The translations under genes and the position numbers were made by a program. A model generated the notes under the pieces. The model had not been told where the DNA came from. It was given only the letters and a program-made list of their open reading frames with translations, and made no database searches. From CAVORB01 sp963736235 (GTDB lineage: Bacteria; Pseudomonadota; Gammaproteobacteria; Chromatiales; Chromatiaceae), in NCBI GenBank assembly GCA_963736235.1, contig CAVTOR010000027.1, positions 24,786 through 88,785 on the forward strand: a stretch of DNA of 64,000 nucleotides, given 5' to 3'. Positions 1-9,148 of the stretch are shown here, piece by piece (positions within the stretch are counted from its first letter, which is position 1; each line of letters opens with the position of its first letter).

Positions 1-231
1 GGTGCGCAGGGGGCCGCTGCCCTGCACCTGCAGGATCAGCGAGCCCTCGAACTTGATGGTGCAGGACAAGAGCGCGACCGCGGCGAGTGCCTCGCCGAGC
101 TGACGGCGCACCTCATCGGGGTAGGGGTGGGTCTCCAGGATTGCGCGCCAGGAGGCGTCCAGGTAGACCAGTTCGCCGCGCACGCCCGTGCGCTCGAACA
201 GGAAACGGTGGAGGCTGTCGGGGTCGGGCAT
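1..231 (-). CDS. hslO: Hsp33 redox chaperone, N-terminal part (cut by window edge)
   Basis: This is the first 77 codons of the redox-switched holdase Hsp33, which protects unfolding cytosolic proteins during oxidative stress. The translation begins MPDPDSLHRFLFERTGVRGE and continues through LDASWRAIL and the GEALAAVALLSCTIKFEGSL stretch, which is the characteristic Hsp33 N-terminal core. The ATG at 231 gives the usual family start. The C-terminal zinc-binding cysteines that act as the redox switch lie outside the window, so activity cannot be judged. It lies about 105 bases downstream of cfa on the same strand. Confidence 0.85.
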   Translation of the reverse strand, partial: MPDPDSLHRFLFERTGVRGELVYLDASWRAILETHPYPDEVRRQLGEALAAVALLSCTIKFEGSLILQVQGSGPLRT

Positions 232-336
232 GTGGGTCGATCTTGTCTGGCGCGGGGGTGCCCATTCTGCGGCAAACGCCCGCCGGGCGCACCTCGGCGC
301 CGCGGTGGCCGTCGATTGCGGACGGGCACGCCGACC

Positions 337-1512
337 CTAGCGGACCGAGCGATAGACCGCGCGCCGGCTGCGCTTGCTCAGCACGATCTGCCACAGCTGG
401 CCCTGTCGAGAGCGGAAGTAACCGGCGCAGGCGTTGAGGTAGTACTTGAACATGCGGTAGAAGCGCGCGTCGTAGCTGTCCGCGAGCGCGGGCCAGGCAG
501 CGTCGAAGTTGTGCCACCAGGCCATCAGGGTGCGGTCGTAGTCCTGCCCGAAGTTGTGCCAGTCCTCGAGGATGAAATCGGGCTCGATGGCGCGCGCGAT
601 CTGCCGCGCGGAGGGGATCTTGCCGTTGGGGAAGACGTACTTGTCGATCCAGGCGTCGGTGGTGTGAATGGTGTCGTAATTGCCGATGGTGTGGAGCAGA
701 AAAAGGCCGTCGTCCGCCATGACCCGATCCACGGCGCCAAAGTAGGCCGGGTAGTTCTTCGGCCCCACGTGCTCGAACATGCCTACGGACACCACCTTGT
801 CGAAACGCCCATCCAACTCACGATAGTCCATGAGCTCGATGGTCACCGGCAGGCCGGCGCAGCGCTCCCGCGCCAGCTTCTGCTGTTCGCGCGAGACGGT
901 GATCCCCGTCACCTCGACCCCATGTCGCTCACCCGCGTACCGGGCCAGGCCCCCCCAGCCGCAGCCGATATCGAGCAACCGCTCCCCGGGCGCGAGATCC
1001 AGCTTGTCGCAGATGAGCCTCAGCTTGGCGATCTGCGCGTCGTCCAGGTTCTCCGCTACCTTCCAATAGCCGCAGCTGTAGCTCATGGTAGGGTCGAGCA
1101 TGGCGGTGTAGACGTCGTTGCCGATGTCGTAGTGCCGTTCACCCACCTGGAATGCCCGTCTGCGCGATTGCCGGTTGATGAGCACGCTCTTGAGAAAAAG
1201 ACCCAGAAACTGGAGCTTGGCGACCCGGGTGATCCGGCGCTCCAACTGGGCGTCGAGGATCTTGGTGAAAGTCACGTCCAGCTGCTCGCTCTCCCAGGCG
1301 CCGTCCATGTACGACTCGCCGAAGCCGAGGGATCCCTGCCGCAGCACCCGGTCGAACAGATTGGCATTCCGCACCTGAATGTCCCAGGGTCGGTCACCGT
1401 TGAAGCGAACGTCCGCCAGCGCCAGGAGCTGGACGAGCGCCGGCGGTGCCTCCAGAACCCTTGCGGCAGGGCCTTGCCCGGCCCTCATCGCCGTATCGTT
1501 CGCCGTCGTCAT
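337..1512 (-). CDS. cfa: cyclopropane-fatty-acyl-phospholipid synthase
   Basis: The 391-residue product matches the length and layout of Cfa, which adds a methylene bridge from S-adenosylmethionine to the double bond of unsaturated phospholipid acyl chains at the inner membrane. The SAM-binding loop LLDIGCGWGGLARYAGERHG is clear near the middle. It is followed by the family stretch GMFEHVGPKNYPAYF and by the C-terminal GYFRSRQGQLWQIVLSKR. The N-terminal part has the expected GFGESYMDGAWE motif. The start is an ATG at 1512. It lies downstream of an acyl carrier protein and an acyl-activating enzyme on the same strand, so the three may form a lipid-related operon. Confidence 0.93.
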   Translation of the reverse strand: MTTANDTAMRAGQGPAARVLEAPPALVQLLALADVRFNGDRPWDIQVRNANLFDRVLRQGSLGFGESYMDGAWESEQLDVTFTKILDAQLERRITRVAKLQFLGLFLKSVLINRQSRRRAFQVGERHYDIGNDVYTAMLDPTMSYSCGYWKVAENLDDAQIAKLRLICDKLDLAPGERLLDIGCGWGGLARYAGERHGVEVTGITVSREQQKLARERCAGLPVTIELMDYRELDGRFDKVVSVGMFEHVGPKNYPAYFGAVDRVMADDGLFLLHTIGNYDTIHTTDAWIDKYVFPNGKIPSARQIARAIEPDFILEDWHNFGQDYDRTLMAWWHNFDAAWPALADSYDARFYRMFKYYLNACAGYFRSRQGQLWQIVLSKRSRRAVYRSVR

Positions 1513-1661
1513 ACGCGCGTGCCCGGTCTGCGATGGGTGTCTTGGTCTGTTTTCCTAAACTCAATCCTATCCGCTGATTCCGCGGAGGCAAGGGTCAGTG
1601 AGAAAGGGGTTCGATCGGCGACAGGTCCGGCCCCTGCGGAGCGCCTGCAGCACGCACGGAA

Positions 1662-1916
1662 TCACCCAAGGTATTCCAGGCACCCCTTGAGGCTCGAGAG
1701 CTTCGGAAAATCGGTCTCCGGGATTCGACGATCGAGCCTTTTTTCCAGCGCGAGCACGAAGTTGAGGAAGTCCACCGAGTCGATCTCGAATTGGTCGCGG
1801 AAGGCGACGTCCGAGACCAGGGCGCCCGGGTCCAAGTCCGGGGCGACCGCGGTGAGGGTATCCAGGATCAGCTGCGCGAGGGCGTCGTGGTCCGGGGTGG
1901 CGTTGGTGTCGTTCAT
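1662..1916 (-). CDS. acyl carrier protein
   Basis: This 84-residue acidic protein has the acyl carrier fold signature. The motif IDSVDFLNFVLALEKR carries the serine (residue 47) that takes the 4'-phosphopantetheine arm. It is probably not the housekeeping AcpP, because DSVD replaces the usual DSLD and the gene is not in a fab cluster. The ATG at 1916 is 44 bases after the stop of the acyl-CoA synthetase-like gene, so the two are probably cotranscribed. The carrier may therefore accept or relay an acyl group made by that enzyme, but this is inference. Confidence 0.85.
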   Translation of the reverse strand: MNDTNATPDHDALAQLILDTLTAVAPDLDPGALVSDVAFRDQFEIDSVDFLNFVLALEKRLDRRIPETDFPKLSSLKGCLEYLG

Positions 1917-1960
1917 GGCGTCTGTGCCGGTGGCTGCGGAAAATGGAGACAACGCACTAT

Positions 1961-3718
1961 TTACCCCGAATCGTCCAGCGTGGACAGATCCCCGACGGGT
2001 TCCCCGGTTTCCTCGGCCTTGAGCAGGCGACGCATGATCTTGCCCGACCGGGTCTTTGGCAGCCGGTCGCGGAACTCGATTTCCTTCGGCGCCACCGCCG
2101 CCCCGAGACGCCTGCGGGCATGCCCAAGCAGGGCGCGGCGCAGGGCCTCGTTGCCGGTTATGCCGGCCTTGAGGGTGACGAACGCCTTGACGATCTGGCC
2201 GGCGACCGGATCCGGCTGGCCGATCACGCCCACCTCGGCGACGTCCTCGTGTTCCATCAGCACGTTCTCGACCTCGAAGGGGCCGATCAGGTGCCCCGAG
2301 GTCTTGATCAGGTCGTCGCGACGTCCGATGAACCAGAAGTAGCCGTCCGGGTCTCGTCTCACCAGATCGCCGGAGAGGTACCAGCCGTCGGCAAAGCACT
2401 TGGCGTAGCGCTCGGGCTCGCCCAGATAGGCGCGGAACATGGAGGGCCAGCCGGCGCGCAGCGCCAGTTCGCCCTCGACATCGGGTTCGTCGATGCGCTC
2501 GGCGCGGCCGTTCGCCCGCCGCACCACCGCCGCCTCGATGCCGGGTAGCGGGAGTCCCATGGCGCCGGGTCGGATGTCCACCCCGGGATAGTTGGCGATC
2601 ATGATGGCCCCGGTCTCGGTCTGCCACCAGGTGTCGTGGAACGCGCGCCCAATGGCCGCGAGCCCCCACAGCACGGCCTCCGGGTTGAGGGGCTCGCCCA
2701 CGCTCGCGGCGTGGCGCAGCCCTGACAGGTCGAACTGCCGGGGAAGCTCCTTCCCCGCGCGCATCAGCATGCGCACCGCGGTCGGCGCGGTGTACCAGAC
2801 GCTGACCCGTTGCGACTCCAGGATCCGGTACCAACGAGTGACGTCGAAGGGCTCCGGGTCGGCCACCAGTGTGGCGCCGACCGCGAGGGGTCCGATGATG
2901 CCGTAGACGCTGCCCGTTACCCAGCCGGGATCGGCGGTACACCAGAAGCGGTCCTCGGGGCGCAGGTCCAGAGCCAGGCGGCTGCTGGCGTACTGGACCA
3001 GGATGGCGGCGTGGGGATGCACCGCCGCTTTCGGCCGACCGGTGGTGCCGCTGGTGAAATGCAACAGGGCGGGATCATCCGGCTCGGTCGGCGGAATATC
3101 CCACTCGTCATCGCTCTCCGCGAGCAGCCGCTCCAGCGCCAGACAGCCCTCGGGGATCTCGTCGTCGGACGCCTCTACGCTGACCAGCACATGCTTGAGA
3201 TCCGGCAGGCCCTTCATCAGCGGCTGGACCTTGCGCCGGTACAGCATTGGGGTGGTGATCAGCACCCGCACGCGGGCCAGGGCGAGTCGCTGGCGCAGGG
3301 GCTCGGGACCGAAGGCCTCGAACAGGGGGCAGTAGATATTGCCGTTCTTGAGCGAACCGAGGGCGGTGACGTAAAGGGCCGATTTGCGCCCGAGCAGGCT
3401 CGCCACCACCTCTTGCGGCGAAACGGCGAGCGTTCGCAGCAGGTTGGCGAAGCGGTTGGTGCGTCCCCGCAGCTCACCGTAGTTGATCTTCGACACGCCC
3501 AGATCGCGGTCGACGAGACGCAAGGCGACCCTCGCCGGATCGGCCTCGGCATGGCGGTCGACGGCAATGCGGGCGATGTTAAGGTCGACCGATCCGTCAC
3601 GGGTGAGCTCGCGACGGACCGACTCCCATGAGAATCTCGCTGGTTCGCGCCGGGGGTCGGCGAGGGGCGGACCGGTTTCACCGACCGCGGTTGGTTTCTT
3701 GGTTGGCGACCGATCCAT
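1961..3718 (-). CDS. AMP-forming acetyl-CoA synthetase-like enzyme
   Basis: The 585-residue protein belongs to the ANL adenylating family and most resembles acetate-CoA ligase (AcsA), which activates a short acid to acyl-AMP and then a thioester. The ATP loop LLHFTSGTTGRPKAAVHPH, the FHDTWWQTETG motif, the WYLSGDLVRRD motif and the C-terminal PKTRSGKIMRR are all present. The lysine in the last motif is the one acetylated by Pat enzymes in other bacteria, and a Pat-like gene lies divergently just upstream. The ATG at 3718 is preferred; the frame remains open upstream but that extension is low in family character. The substrate is unproven; acetate or propionate is likely. Confidence 0.85.
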   Translation of the reverse strand: MDRSPTKKPTAVGETGPPLADPRREPARFSWESVRRELTRDGSVDLNIARIAVDRHAEADPARVALRLVDRDLGVSKINYGELRGRTNRFANLLRTLAVSPQEVVASLLGRKSALYVTALGSLKNGNIYCPLFEAFGPEPLRQRLALARVRVLITTPMLYRRKVQPLMKGLPDLKHVLVSVEASDDEIPEGCLALERLLAESDDEWDIPPTEPDDPALLHFTSGTTGRPKAAVHPHAAILVQYASSRLALDLRPEDRFWCTADPGWVTGSVYGIIGPLAVGATLVADPEPFDVTRWYRILESQRVSVWYTAPTAVRMLMRAGKELPRQFDLSGLRHAASVGEPLNPEAVLWGLAAIGRAFHDTWWQTETGAIMIANYPGVDIRPGAMGLPLPGIEAAVVRRANGRAERIDEPDVEGELALRAGWPSMFRAYLGEPERYAKCFADGWYLSGDLVRRDPDGYFWFIGRRDDLIKTSGHLIGPFEVENVLMEHEDVAEVGVIGQPDPVAGQIVKAFVTLKAGITGNEALRRALLGHARRRLGAAVAPKEIEFRDRLPKTRSGKIMRRLLKAEETGEPVGDLSTLDDSG

Positions 3719-3905
3719 GCTGTTTGCGACTGACCATGTGGCGCCGGCGCTTGCCGGCGTTCGTGCAATCGGGGCGGGACTCGCGTCGTCGTCGCCCCGG
3801 CTGCTATAAGTGTACTTGCGCGCCGCGGTTTTTCCCGCTGCGCGGCGATTTCCGCTCAGTGTTTTCGTTTGATCACCTGTGAGTGATCGGACCCCGGAGC
3901 AGGCC

Positions 3906-6590
3906 ATGTCTCAGCGTCATCTCGGCCATTTGTTCTCGCCCCGTTCCGTCGCCCTGGTGGGTGCCAGCACCCGTGCGGGTTCCGTCGGGGCCGTGGTGGC
4001 GGAGAACCTGATCAAATCGGGCTTTCGCGGTCCCGTGTGGCCGGTCAATCCGAAGCATCGGGAGATCGCCGGGGTGCCCACCTTTCATGACGTATCGGAT
4101 CTGCCCGAAGCCCCTGATCTCGCGGTGTTGTGCACGCCGCCGGACGTCGTGCCGGGAATCATCGACCGTCTGGGTGCGCTCGGCACCAGGGCGGCGGTGG
4201 TGATCACGGCGGGTTTCGGGGAGGGTGGCGATGGTCACGGGGAATCCCTCAAGCGGGCAATGCAGGCGTCCGCGCGACCCCACCAGCTGCGGATCATCGG
4301 TCCCAACTGTCTCGGTGTGCTGGTGCCGGGGGTGGGGCTCAATGCCACCTTCGCTCACCTGATGCCCAGACGGGGCGGCATCGCCTTCGTCGCCCAGTCC
4401 GGGGCCATCATCACCTCCGTGCTGGACTGGGCCCACGGCCGGGGCATCGGCTTTTCGAATCTGGTGTCGCTGGGCGACATGGCCGACGTCGATTTCGGCG
4501 ACATGCTCGACTATCTGGCCAGCGACGGTTCCACCACCGCCGTGCTGCTGTACATCGAGTCCATCACCCAAGCCCGCAAGTTCATGTCCGCCTCCCGCGC
4601 CGCCGCGCGCATGAAACCGGTGATCGTTGTCAAGGCCGGCCGGCACGCGGAGGGAGCGCGGGCGGTGGCCTCCCATACGGGGGCGCTGGCGGGTACCGAT
4701 GCGGTGTACGACGCCGCCTTCCGGCGTGCCGGGATGCTCCGGGTGCATACCCTCGAGGAATTGTTCGACGCGGTCCAGACCCTGGCCTTGACGCGCGCGC
4801 CGCGCGGCGATCGCCTGGCGATTCTGACCAACGGCGGCGGAATCGGGGTGCTCGCGACCGATGCGCTGATCGACCATGGCGGGCGCCTGGCGGAGCTCTC
4901 TACCGAGACCCTGAAGGCCTTGCGTGGCGTTCTGCCCGTCACCTGGTCCGAGGGCAATCCGGTCGACATCGTCGGAGACGCGCCGGGGAGCAGGTATGCC
5001 GACGCGCTCACCATCCTGCGCAAGGACCGCGGAGTCGACGGTGTGTTGGCGCTCAACTGTCCAACCGCGATTGCCTCCGGAGAGGAGGCGGCGCGGGCGG
5101 TGGTGGCCGCCTCCAGCAGTGGTTGGGGGCCGACCGTGCTCACGAGTTGGGTGGGGGGGGAGACGGCGGACAACGCCAGACGGGTTTTCGCCGAGAGTCG
5201 GATGCCGACCTACGACACACCGGAGCAGGCGGTGCGCGCCTTCATGTACCTGGTCGAATACCGCCGGAGCCAGGAGTTGCTGATGGAGACTCCGCCCGCC
5301 GCCCCCGAGGACTTCAGGCCCGATCTCACCCACGTGCGTCCCATCCTGTCTAAGGCACTCGAATCGGCGACTGGATGGCTTACCGAACCCGAGGCAAAGC
5401 AAGTTCTGGCTGCCTTTGGCATTCCGGTGGTGAGGACGCGCACCGCAGCGACGCCGGAGGAAGCGGCGGCATGCGCCGCCGAGATCGGCGGCTCCGTCGC
5501 CCTCAAGATCCTGTCCGCGGACATCACACACAAGACGGAGATCGGGGGAGTAGCCCTGGACCTGGCAGGTCCCCAGGCCGTTCTCGACGCCGCGAGCGCG
5601 ATGCTGGAGCGGGTGGGTCGCGCCCGCCCGGACGCGCGTCTCGAGGGGTTTTCGGTGCAGCCCATGGTTCGCAGACCGGGGGCTTACGAGCTGATCCTTG
5701 GGGTATCCGCCGATCCTCAGTTCGGTCCGGTCGTGCTGGTGGGGCAGGGCGGCAGTGCGGTGGAGGTGATCAAGGACAAGGCATTGGGGCTGCCGCCACT
5801 CAACCTGCGGTTAGCGTCCGAAATGCTCTCGCGCACCCGTATCCATCATCTGTTGCGGGGCGTTGCCGGGATGCCGGCGGCGAACCTGGATGCAGTCTCG
5901 CTCGCGCTGGTGCGCATTTCGCAGCTGGTGATCGAGCTCCCCGAGGTGGCGGAGCTCGACGTCAATCCGCTGCTGGCGGATCAGTTCGGCGTGGTGGCAC
6001 TGGACGCTCGCATTCGGGTGTACCCGCCGGGCGAAGTTGGATCGCCACTTGCGATCCGGCCCTACCCCAAGGAGTTGGAGGAGACGGTCCCGCTGGGCGA
6101 CGGCCGCATGCTGCTGCTGCGTCCGATCCTCCCCGAGGATGAACCCTCGCTTCAGCAAGCCTTCTCGCGCTTGACGCCCGAAGAGATCCGCCTGCGTTTC
6201 TTCGTGCCCCTCAAGACCCTGGACCACGTCACCGCGGCCCGCTTCACGCAGATCGACTACGACCGCGAGATGGCTCTGGTGCTCACCGAGCCGGGCGTGG
6301 CGGGGCGGACGGCCATCCACGGGGTGGTGCGCCTGATCGCCGATCCCGACAACGAGCGTGCCGAGTACGCCATCATCGTCAGTCACGACATGACCGGGAT
6401 GGGGCTTGGGATATTGCTGATGCGCCGCATCCTCGATTACGCCCGGGGCAGGGGTGTGCGCGAGGTCTACGGTGACGTGCTGCGGGAGAACCGCACGATG
6501 CTCAAGCTTTGCCAGGTGCTGGGGTTCACACTGAGCGGCGTGCCGGACGAACCGGAGGTAGTCCGGGTAACCATGCGCATTGGCGCGTGA
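3906..6590 (+). CDS. Pat-type protein acetyltransferase (acyl-CoA synthetase-like domains plus GNAT)
   Basis: The 894-residue protein has the architecture of PatZ/Pat. It contains a CoA-binding Rossmann domain (SVALVGASTRAGSVGAVV near residue 20), succinyl-CoA ligase-like domains with ASHTGALAGTDAVYDA, an ATP-grasp region (about residues 480-700), and a C-terminal GNAT domain with GMGLGILLMRRILDYARGRG. Enzymes of this kind acetylate the catalytic lysine of AMP-forming acyl-CoA synthetases and switch them off. It is divergent from such a synthetase with 187 bases between them, which fits regulator and target. An alternative GTG start at 3879 would add nine residues. An acyl-CoA-producing activity cannot be excluded. 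Confidence 0.88.
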   Translation: MSQRHLGHLFSPRSVALVGASTRAGSVGAVVAENLIKSGFRGPVWPVNPKHREIAGVPTFHDVSDLPEAPDLAVLCTPPDVVPGIIDRLGALGTRAAVVITAGFGEGGDGHGESLKRAMQASARPHQLRIIGPNCLGVLVPGVGLNATFAHLMPRRGGIAFVAQSGAIITSVLDWAHGRGIGFSNLVSLGDMADVDFGDMLDYLASDGSTTAVLLYIESITQARKFMSASRAAARMKPVIVVKAGRHAEGARAVASHTGALAGTDAVYDAAFRRAGMLRVHTLEELFDAVQTLALTRAPRGDRLAILTNGGGIGVLATDALIDHGGRLAELSTETLKALRGVLPVTWSEGNPVDIVGDAPGSRYADALTILRKDRGVDGVLALNCPTAIASGEEAARAVVAASSSGWGPTVLTSWVGGETADNARRVFAESRMPTYDTPEQAVRAFMYLVEYRRSQELLMETPPAAPEDFRPDLTHVRPILSKALESATGWLTEPEAKQVLAAFGIPVVRTRTAATPEEAAACAAEIGGSVALKILSADITHKTEIGGVALDLAGPQAVLDAASAMLERVGRARPDARLEGFSVQPMVRRPGAYELILGVSADPQFGPVVLVGQGGSAVEVIKDKALGLPPLNLRLASEMLSRTRIHHLLRGVAGMPAANLDAVSLALVRISQLVIELPEVAELDVNPLLADQFGVVALDARIRVYPPGEVGSPLAIRPYPKELEETVPLGDGRMLLLRPILPEDEPSLQQAFSRLTPEEIRLRFFVPLKTLDHVTAARFTQIDYDREMALVLTEPGVAGRTAIHGVVRLIADPDNERAEYAIIVSHDMTGMGLGILLMRRILDYARGRGVREVYGDVLRENRTMLKLCQVLGFTLSGVPDEPEVVRVTMRIGA

Positions 6591-6848
6591 ACCCGGCTCC
6601 GGGGCAATAGTTGGAAGTCCGCGGGGACAGACCGAACATTGCTGAGCCGACCGCGCAAACCAGAGAGACGCTCGCCAGCCACGCCGTCATGCCGGTTGGA
6701 TTCACTGTCGCCGCTACCGTGAAGGGGCGACACCGGCCGCACCGGAACGACGGCCGGATGATGTCCGGACTTGGCGCGAGCGTCACGGTGCTGTGGGATC
6801 CCGTTCGAGGCTCAGCGGTGCCCTTGTTGTCGGCGAGGAAGTGGTCTA
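6591..6848. other. intergenic stretch, no gene seen
   Basis: This stretch follows the Pat-like gene. It has only weak, low-quality frames and no RNA gene that I recognise. The last bases become AT-rich and lead into the promoter described next. Confidence 0.5.
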
Positions 6849-6877
6849 TTGTATAAATAAGAAAACGCTAATATACT
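6849..6877 (+). promoter_or_regulatory. sigma-70-type promoter for the small membrane protein
   Basis: TTGTAT is followed by a 17-base spacer and TATACT in a locally AT-rich patch. A transcript would begin about 27 bases upstream of the ATG at 6911 and would include a GGAGG ribosome-binding site at 6897-6901. Confidence 0.55.
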
Positions 6878-6910
6878 AAATTACCGATTTCGATGTGGAG
6901 GTTACAGCAC

Positions 6911-7150
6911 ATGTTCCCGGTCCTTGTTGGTTTTGGATCCGCCCTGCTGTTCGGACTCTTCGCCTACGGGCTCTATGGTCCGGAAGGCGTGACAGGCTAT
7001 GCCTGGGTCGGCATGGTGTTCTGGGCACTGATCTTCAGTGGCCTGCTGGTCTTTCTCGTCAATCACCGGCTGCCCTGCTGGGTCTGCCGCATCAAGGCCA
7101 GGTGGCGCACCTCTGATCGTTGGTGCGCCGACACCCCGCCTTGCGGGTGA
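6911..7150 (+). CDS. small two-helix membrane protein of unknown function
   Basis: The 79-residue product has two hydrophobic segments, VLVGFGSALLFGLFAYGLY and a second running from AWVGMVFWALIF to about residue 50. A short cysteine-bearing tail follows (PCWVCRIK, then DRWC and PPC). The ATG at 6911 is chosen because GGAGG sits nine bases upstream; an ATG at 6893 would overlap that site. I recognise no family. The CxxC next to the second helix suggests a metal or redox site, but this is speculative. It has its own promoter and appears to be a single-gene unit. Confidence 0.6.
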   Translation: MFPVLVGFGSALLFGLFAYGLYGPEGVTGYAWVGMVFWALIFSGLLVFLVNHRLPCWVCRIKARWRTSDRWCADTPPCG

Positions 7151-7219
7151 CACTCGCCTGAATTCCCTCGGCGACAGGTGTTGACCAGTCGGAGCGCTTG
7201 TTTCGCACGGGGAACGCGC

Positions 7220-8056
7220 TCACTTCAGCCGGCGCAGAAATTGGTCCACCGCCGCTCCGAGCTTGAGGTTGCCGGCGCGCACCGCATCCCGATATACACG
7301 GTGCCATGTCGGCATCAGGAGGCGGGCGCGGCGCCACTCCTCGAAGACGATTCGGGCCAGAGGCCCGCCTTCCTCGATGAACCCGGAGTCACGGAACTCT
7401 CGCTCGGCGCTCGCGCGGTCGTACGCCAGCCGGACGATACGGGTTCGCCAGCGCCCGCCGACCAGCTCGAGCTGGCCGAAGCTGGCGCGGGTGTCGCCGT
7501 CGAAGGGAGAACCTACGGAGCCCACATTCAGGATTTCGGTTCCCCGCAGACGGCGCTTCAACGGCTTGTGGGTGTGGGCGGTAACGAATAACGCGATCCC
7601 TTCCGGCAGCTTGCCGCTCAGTTCCTGGTCCGTGACGCTGGGGGATATGCCGTCCCGGTTGCCAGCCATGGTGCCGTGCGTGACGTGGACCCAGTTGTCC
7701 TCGCTCGGTCCGTGGAAGCACAAGTGGTCGGGCCAGCCGTGAAGGGCGTTTTCGATGTCGGCGATCTGACGGTAGGTCCAGTCGGCGAAACGGCGCATCT
7801 CGGCCTCAAATGGGTCGCGAGGTGGTTGCCGTCCGCAGTGCAGGACCCACTCCTCGTGGTTGCCTCGCACCGGGAGCCAGTCATGGGCGCGACGCATTGC
7901 CTCGAAGCGCAGCAGGCAGGCGCGGCTCGCGGGGCCCCGGTTGATGAGGTCTCCGGCCATGACGGCCATGTCGGGGTTCCAGCTCAGGATGTGCTCGAGC
8001 ACGACCTCGAGCGCTGGTGAGTTGCCCTGCACGTCGGAGAAGACGGCGACCTTCAC
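7220..8056 (-). CDS. calcineurin-like metallophosphoesterase
   Basis: The protein contains the metal-binding motifs of the family in order: FSDVQGN, GDLINRG, GNHEEW, and later THGTMAG and TAHTHKP followed by NVGSVG. This matches YfcE/ApaH-like phosphoesterases that cleave phosphodiesters or nucleotide polyphosphates in the cytosol; the true substrate is unknown. The GTG at 8056 places the start just before the first conserved strand (VKVAVFSDVQGN). The frame stays open to a GTG at 8206, adding 50 residues without family character, so the start is uncertain. It is separated from neighbours on both sides and convergent with the small membrane protein gene. Confidence 0.8.
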   Translation of the reverse strand: MKVAVFSDVQGNSPALEVVLEHILSWNPDMAVMAGDLINRGPASRACLLRFEAMRRAHDWLPVRGNHEEWVLHCGRQPPRDPFEAEMRRFADWTYRQIADIENALHGWPDHLCFHGPSEDNWVHVTHGTMAGNRDGISPSVTDQELSGKLPEGIALFVTAHTHKPLKRRLRGTEILNVGSVGSPFDGDTRASFGQLELVGGRWRTRIVRLAYDRASAEREFRDSGFIEEGGPLARIVFEEWRRARLLMPTWHRVYRDAVRAGNLKLGAAVDQFLRRLK

Positions 8057-8304
8057 GTCCGACTCTGCGTTCGTCGTCGGAAACGCCGACTGGGCACGAC
8101 GCGCCGGCCCGGGTGCCGCGAGCTCTTGGCCATCTGCCGCGTGTCGGTCCATGTGAAGCCGAAAATGTGCGCGAGCGGCCTGCATCCGTTGATTCGCGTT
8201 GTCCACACCGCCGCCGAGAAACCTATCCGGATTGTACCTGTGCTTTTCATTGCCTCATCATATGCGTTGTTGAATCGTGGTGCCGCAAACCGAAAAGACA
8301 GCCA

Positions 8305-8769
8305 ATGATGCCAGAACAGGACGCAACCGAACCGGATTGGGACAGTCCCGTATCCTTGACGCTGACGCCAGCCCTGCTGATCCACTCCCTGATGAAAACT
8401 GCGACCGCCGTGCACACCGGCTGGTCGAGCTGTATCGACGATCAGCTGGTGGTCGCGAATCTCGTTTCGATGGACGATGCGGCAGGTAACTACGTGCGTC
8501 TGGCCGAGCAGGAATTTTTCGAGGACGAAGATCCGGATACCGTCTGGCACGACTGGACGCTGGAGATCCGCGTCGGACAGATACTCACCGCTGGACATTG
8601 GCAGGTCCTAGTCACGGCCCCCCCAATCGATTGGGATTGGAATGCACGCGAGGCGGAAAGGGCCTTCGAGCGTGCCTGCGTGCTGATCGGGCGGCGGGCG
8701 CGTCGAGGATTGGCGGTGGACGAACCAATGCCTTCGGAGCAACCGCCGCCGCGCTCCAGTCGGCACTGA
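8305..8769 (+). CDS. hypothetical acidic protein
   Basis: The 154-residue product is soluble and acidic, with no signal peptide or membrane helix. A core from about residue 15 to 125 has good coding character, with stretches such as SLTLTPALLIHSLMKTA and WHDWTLEIRVGQIL. The C-terminus is rich in proline and serine and probably disordered. Two adjacent ATG codons (8305, 8308) are possible starts. I do not recognise the family. It precedes a DUF6489-like gene by 74 bases on the same strand and may share a transcript with it. Confidence 0.55.
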   Translation: MMPEQDATEPDWDSPVSLTLTPALLIHSLMKTATAVHTGWSSCIDDQLVVANLVSMDDAAGNYVRLAEQEFFEDEDPDTVWHDWTLEIRVGQILTAGHWQVLVTAPPIDWDWNAREAERAFERACVLIGRRARRGLAVDEPMPSEQPPPRSSRH

Positions 8770-8843
8770 GCACCGCCCCGGCGCTTGCGCCCGCGTTCGC
8801 CATGGTCCACATTTGACCCAACTGCTTGAAGCGGAGGCTGTCC

Positions 8844-9104
8844 ATGAACGTGAAGATAGACATCGACATCACGCCGGAGGAGATGCGCAAGCTATTCGGC
8901 CTGCCGGACGTGGAGGCCTTCCAGCAGCAACTGCTGGACGACATCCGGCAGCGCATGATGGAGGGTGCCGACGGATACGATCCGCTCAAGCTCTTTCAGC
9001 CCTATGTGTCGGGCACGTTGGCCTCTTGGGATCTGTTTCAGAAGATGTTCACCTCTGCTGCTCAGGGTGGTTCCGGCAGCAGCAAGGGTGAGCATCAGAA
9101 GTAA
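8844..9104 (+). CDS. DUF6489-like small protein
   Basis: The 86-residue protein starts MNVKIDIDITPEEMRKLFGL and continues DVEAFQQQLLDDIRQRM, a pattern I associate with the DUF6489 family of small proteobacterial proteins. The function is unknown. The ATG at 8844 is supported by GGAGG at 8833-8837, six bases upstream; an upstream TTG would place the start on top of that site. The C-terminal ten residues are Gly/Ser-rich. It is followed 44 bases later by another small gene in the same direction. Confidence 0.65.
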   Translation: MNVKIDIDITPEEMRKLFGLPDVEAFQQQLLDDIRQRMMEGADGYDPLKLFQPYVSGTLASWDLFQKMFTSAAQGGSGSSKGEHQK

Positions 9105-9148
9105 CGGACGGTACAAGAGCCCCGCTGTCGCTCGAAGGAGAAGGCGCC

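Noticed and set aside
127..2022. 631-codon open frame on the plus strand
   Set aside because: It is antisense to cfa, the carrier protein and part of the synthetase gene, has no family motif, and results from high GC content.
3873..5531. 552-codon open frame opposite the Pat-like gene
   Set aside because: No recognisable domain, and the Pat-like reading is clear over the same bases.
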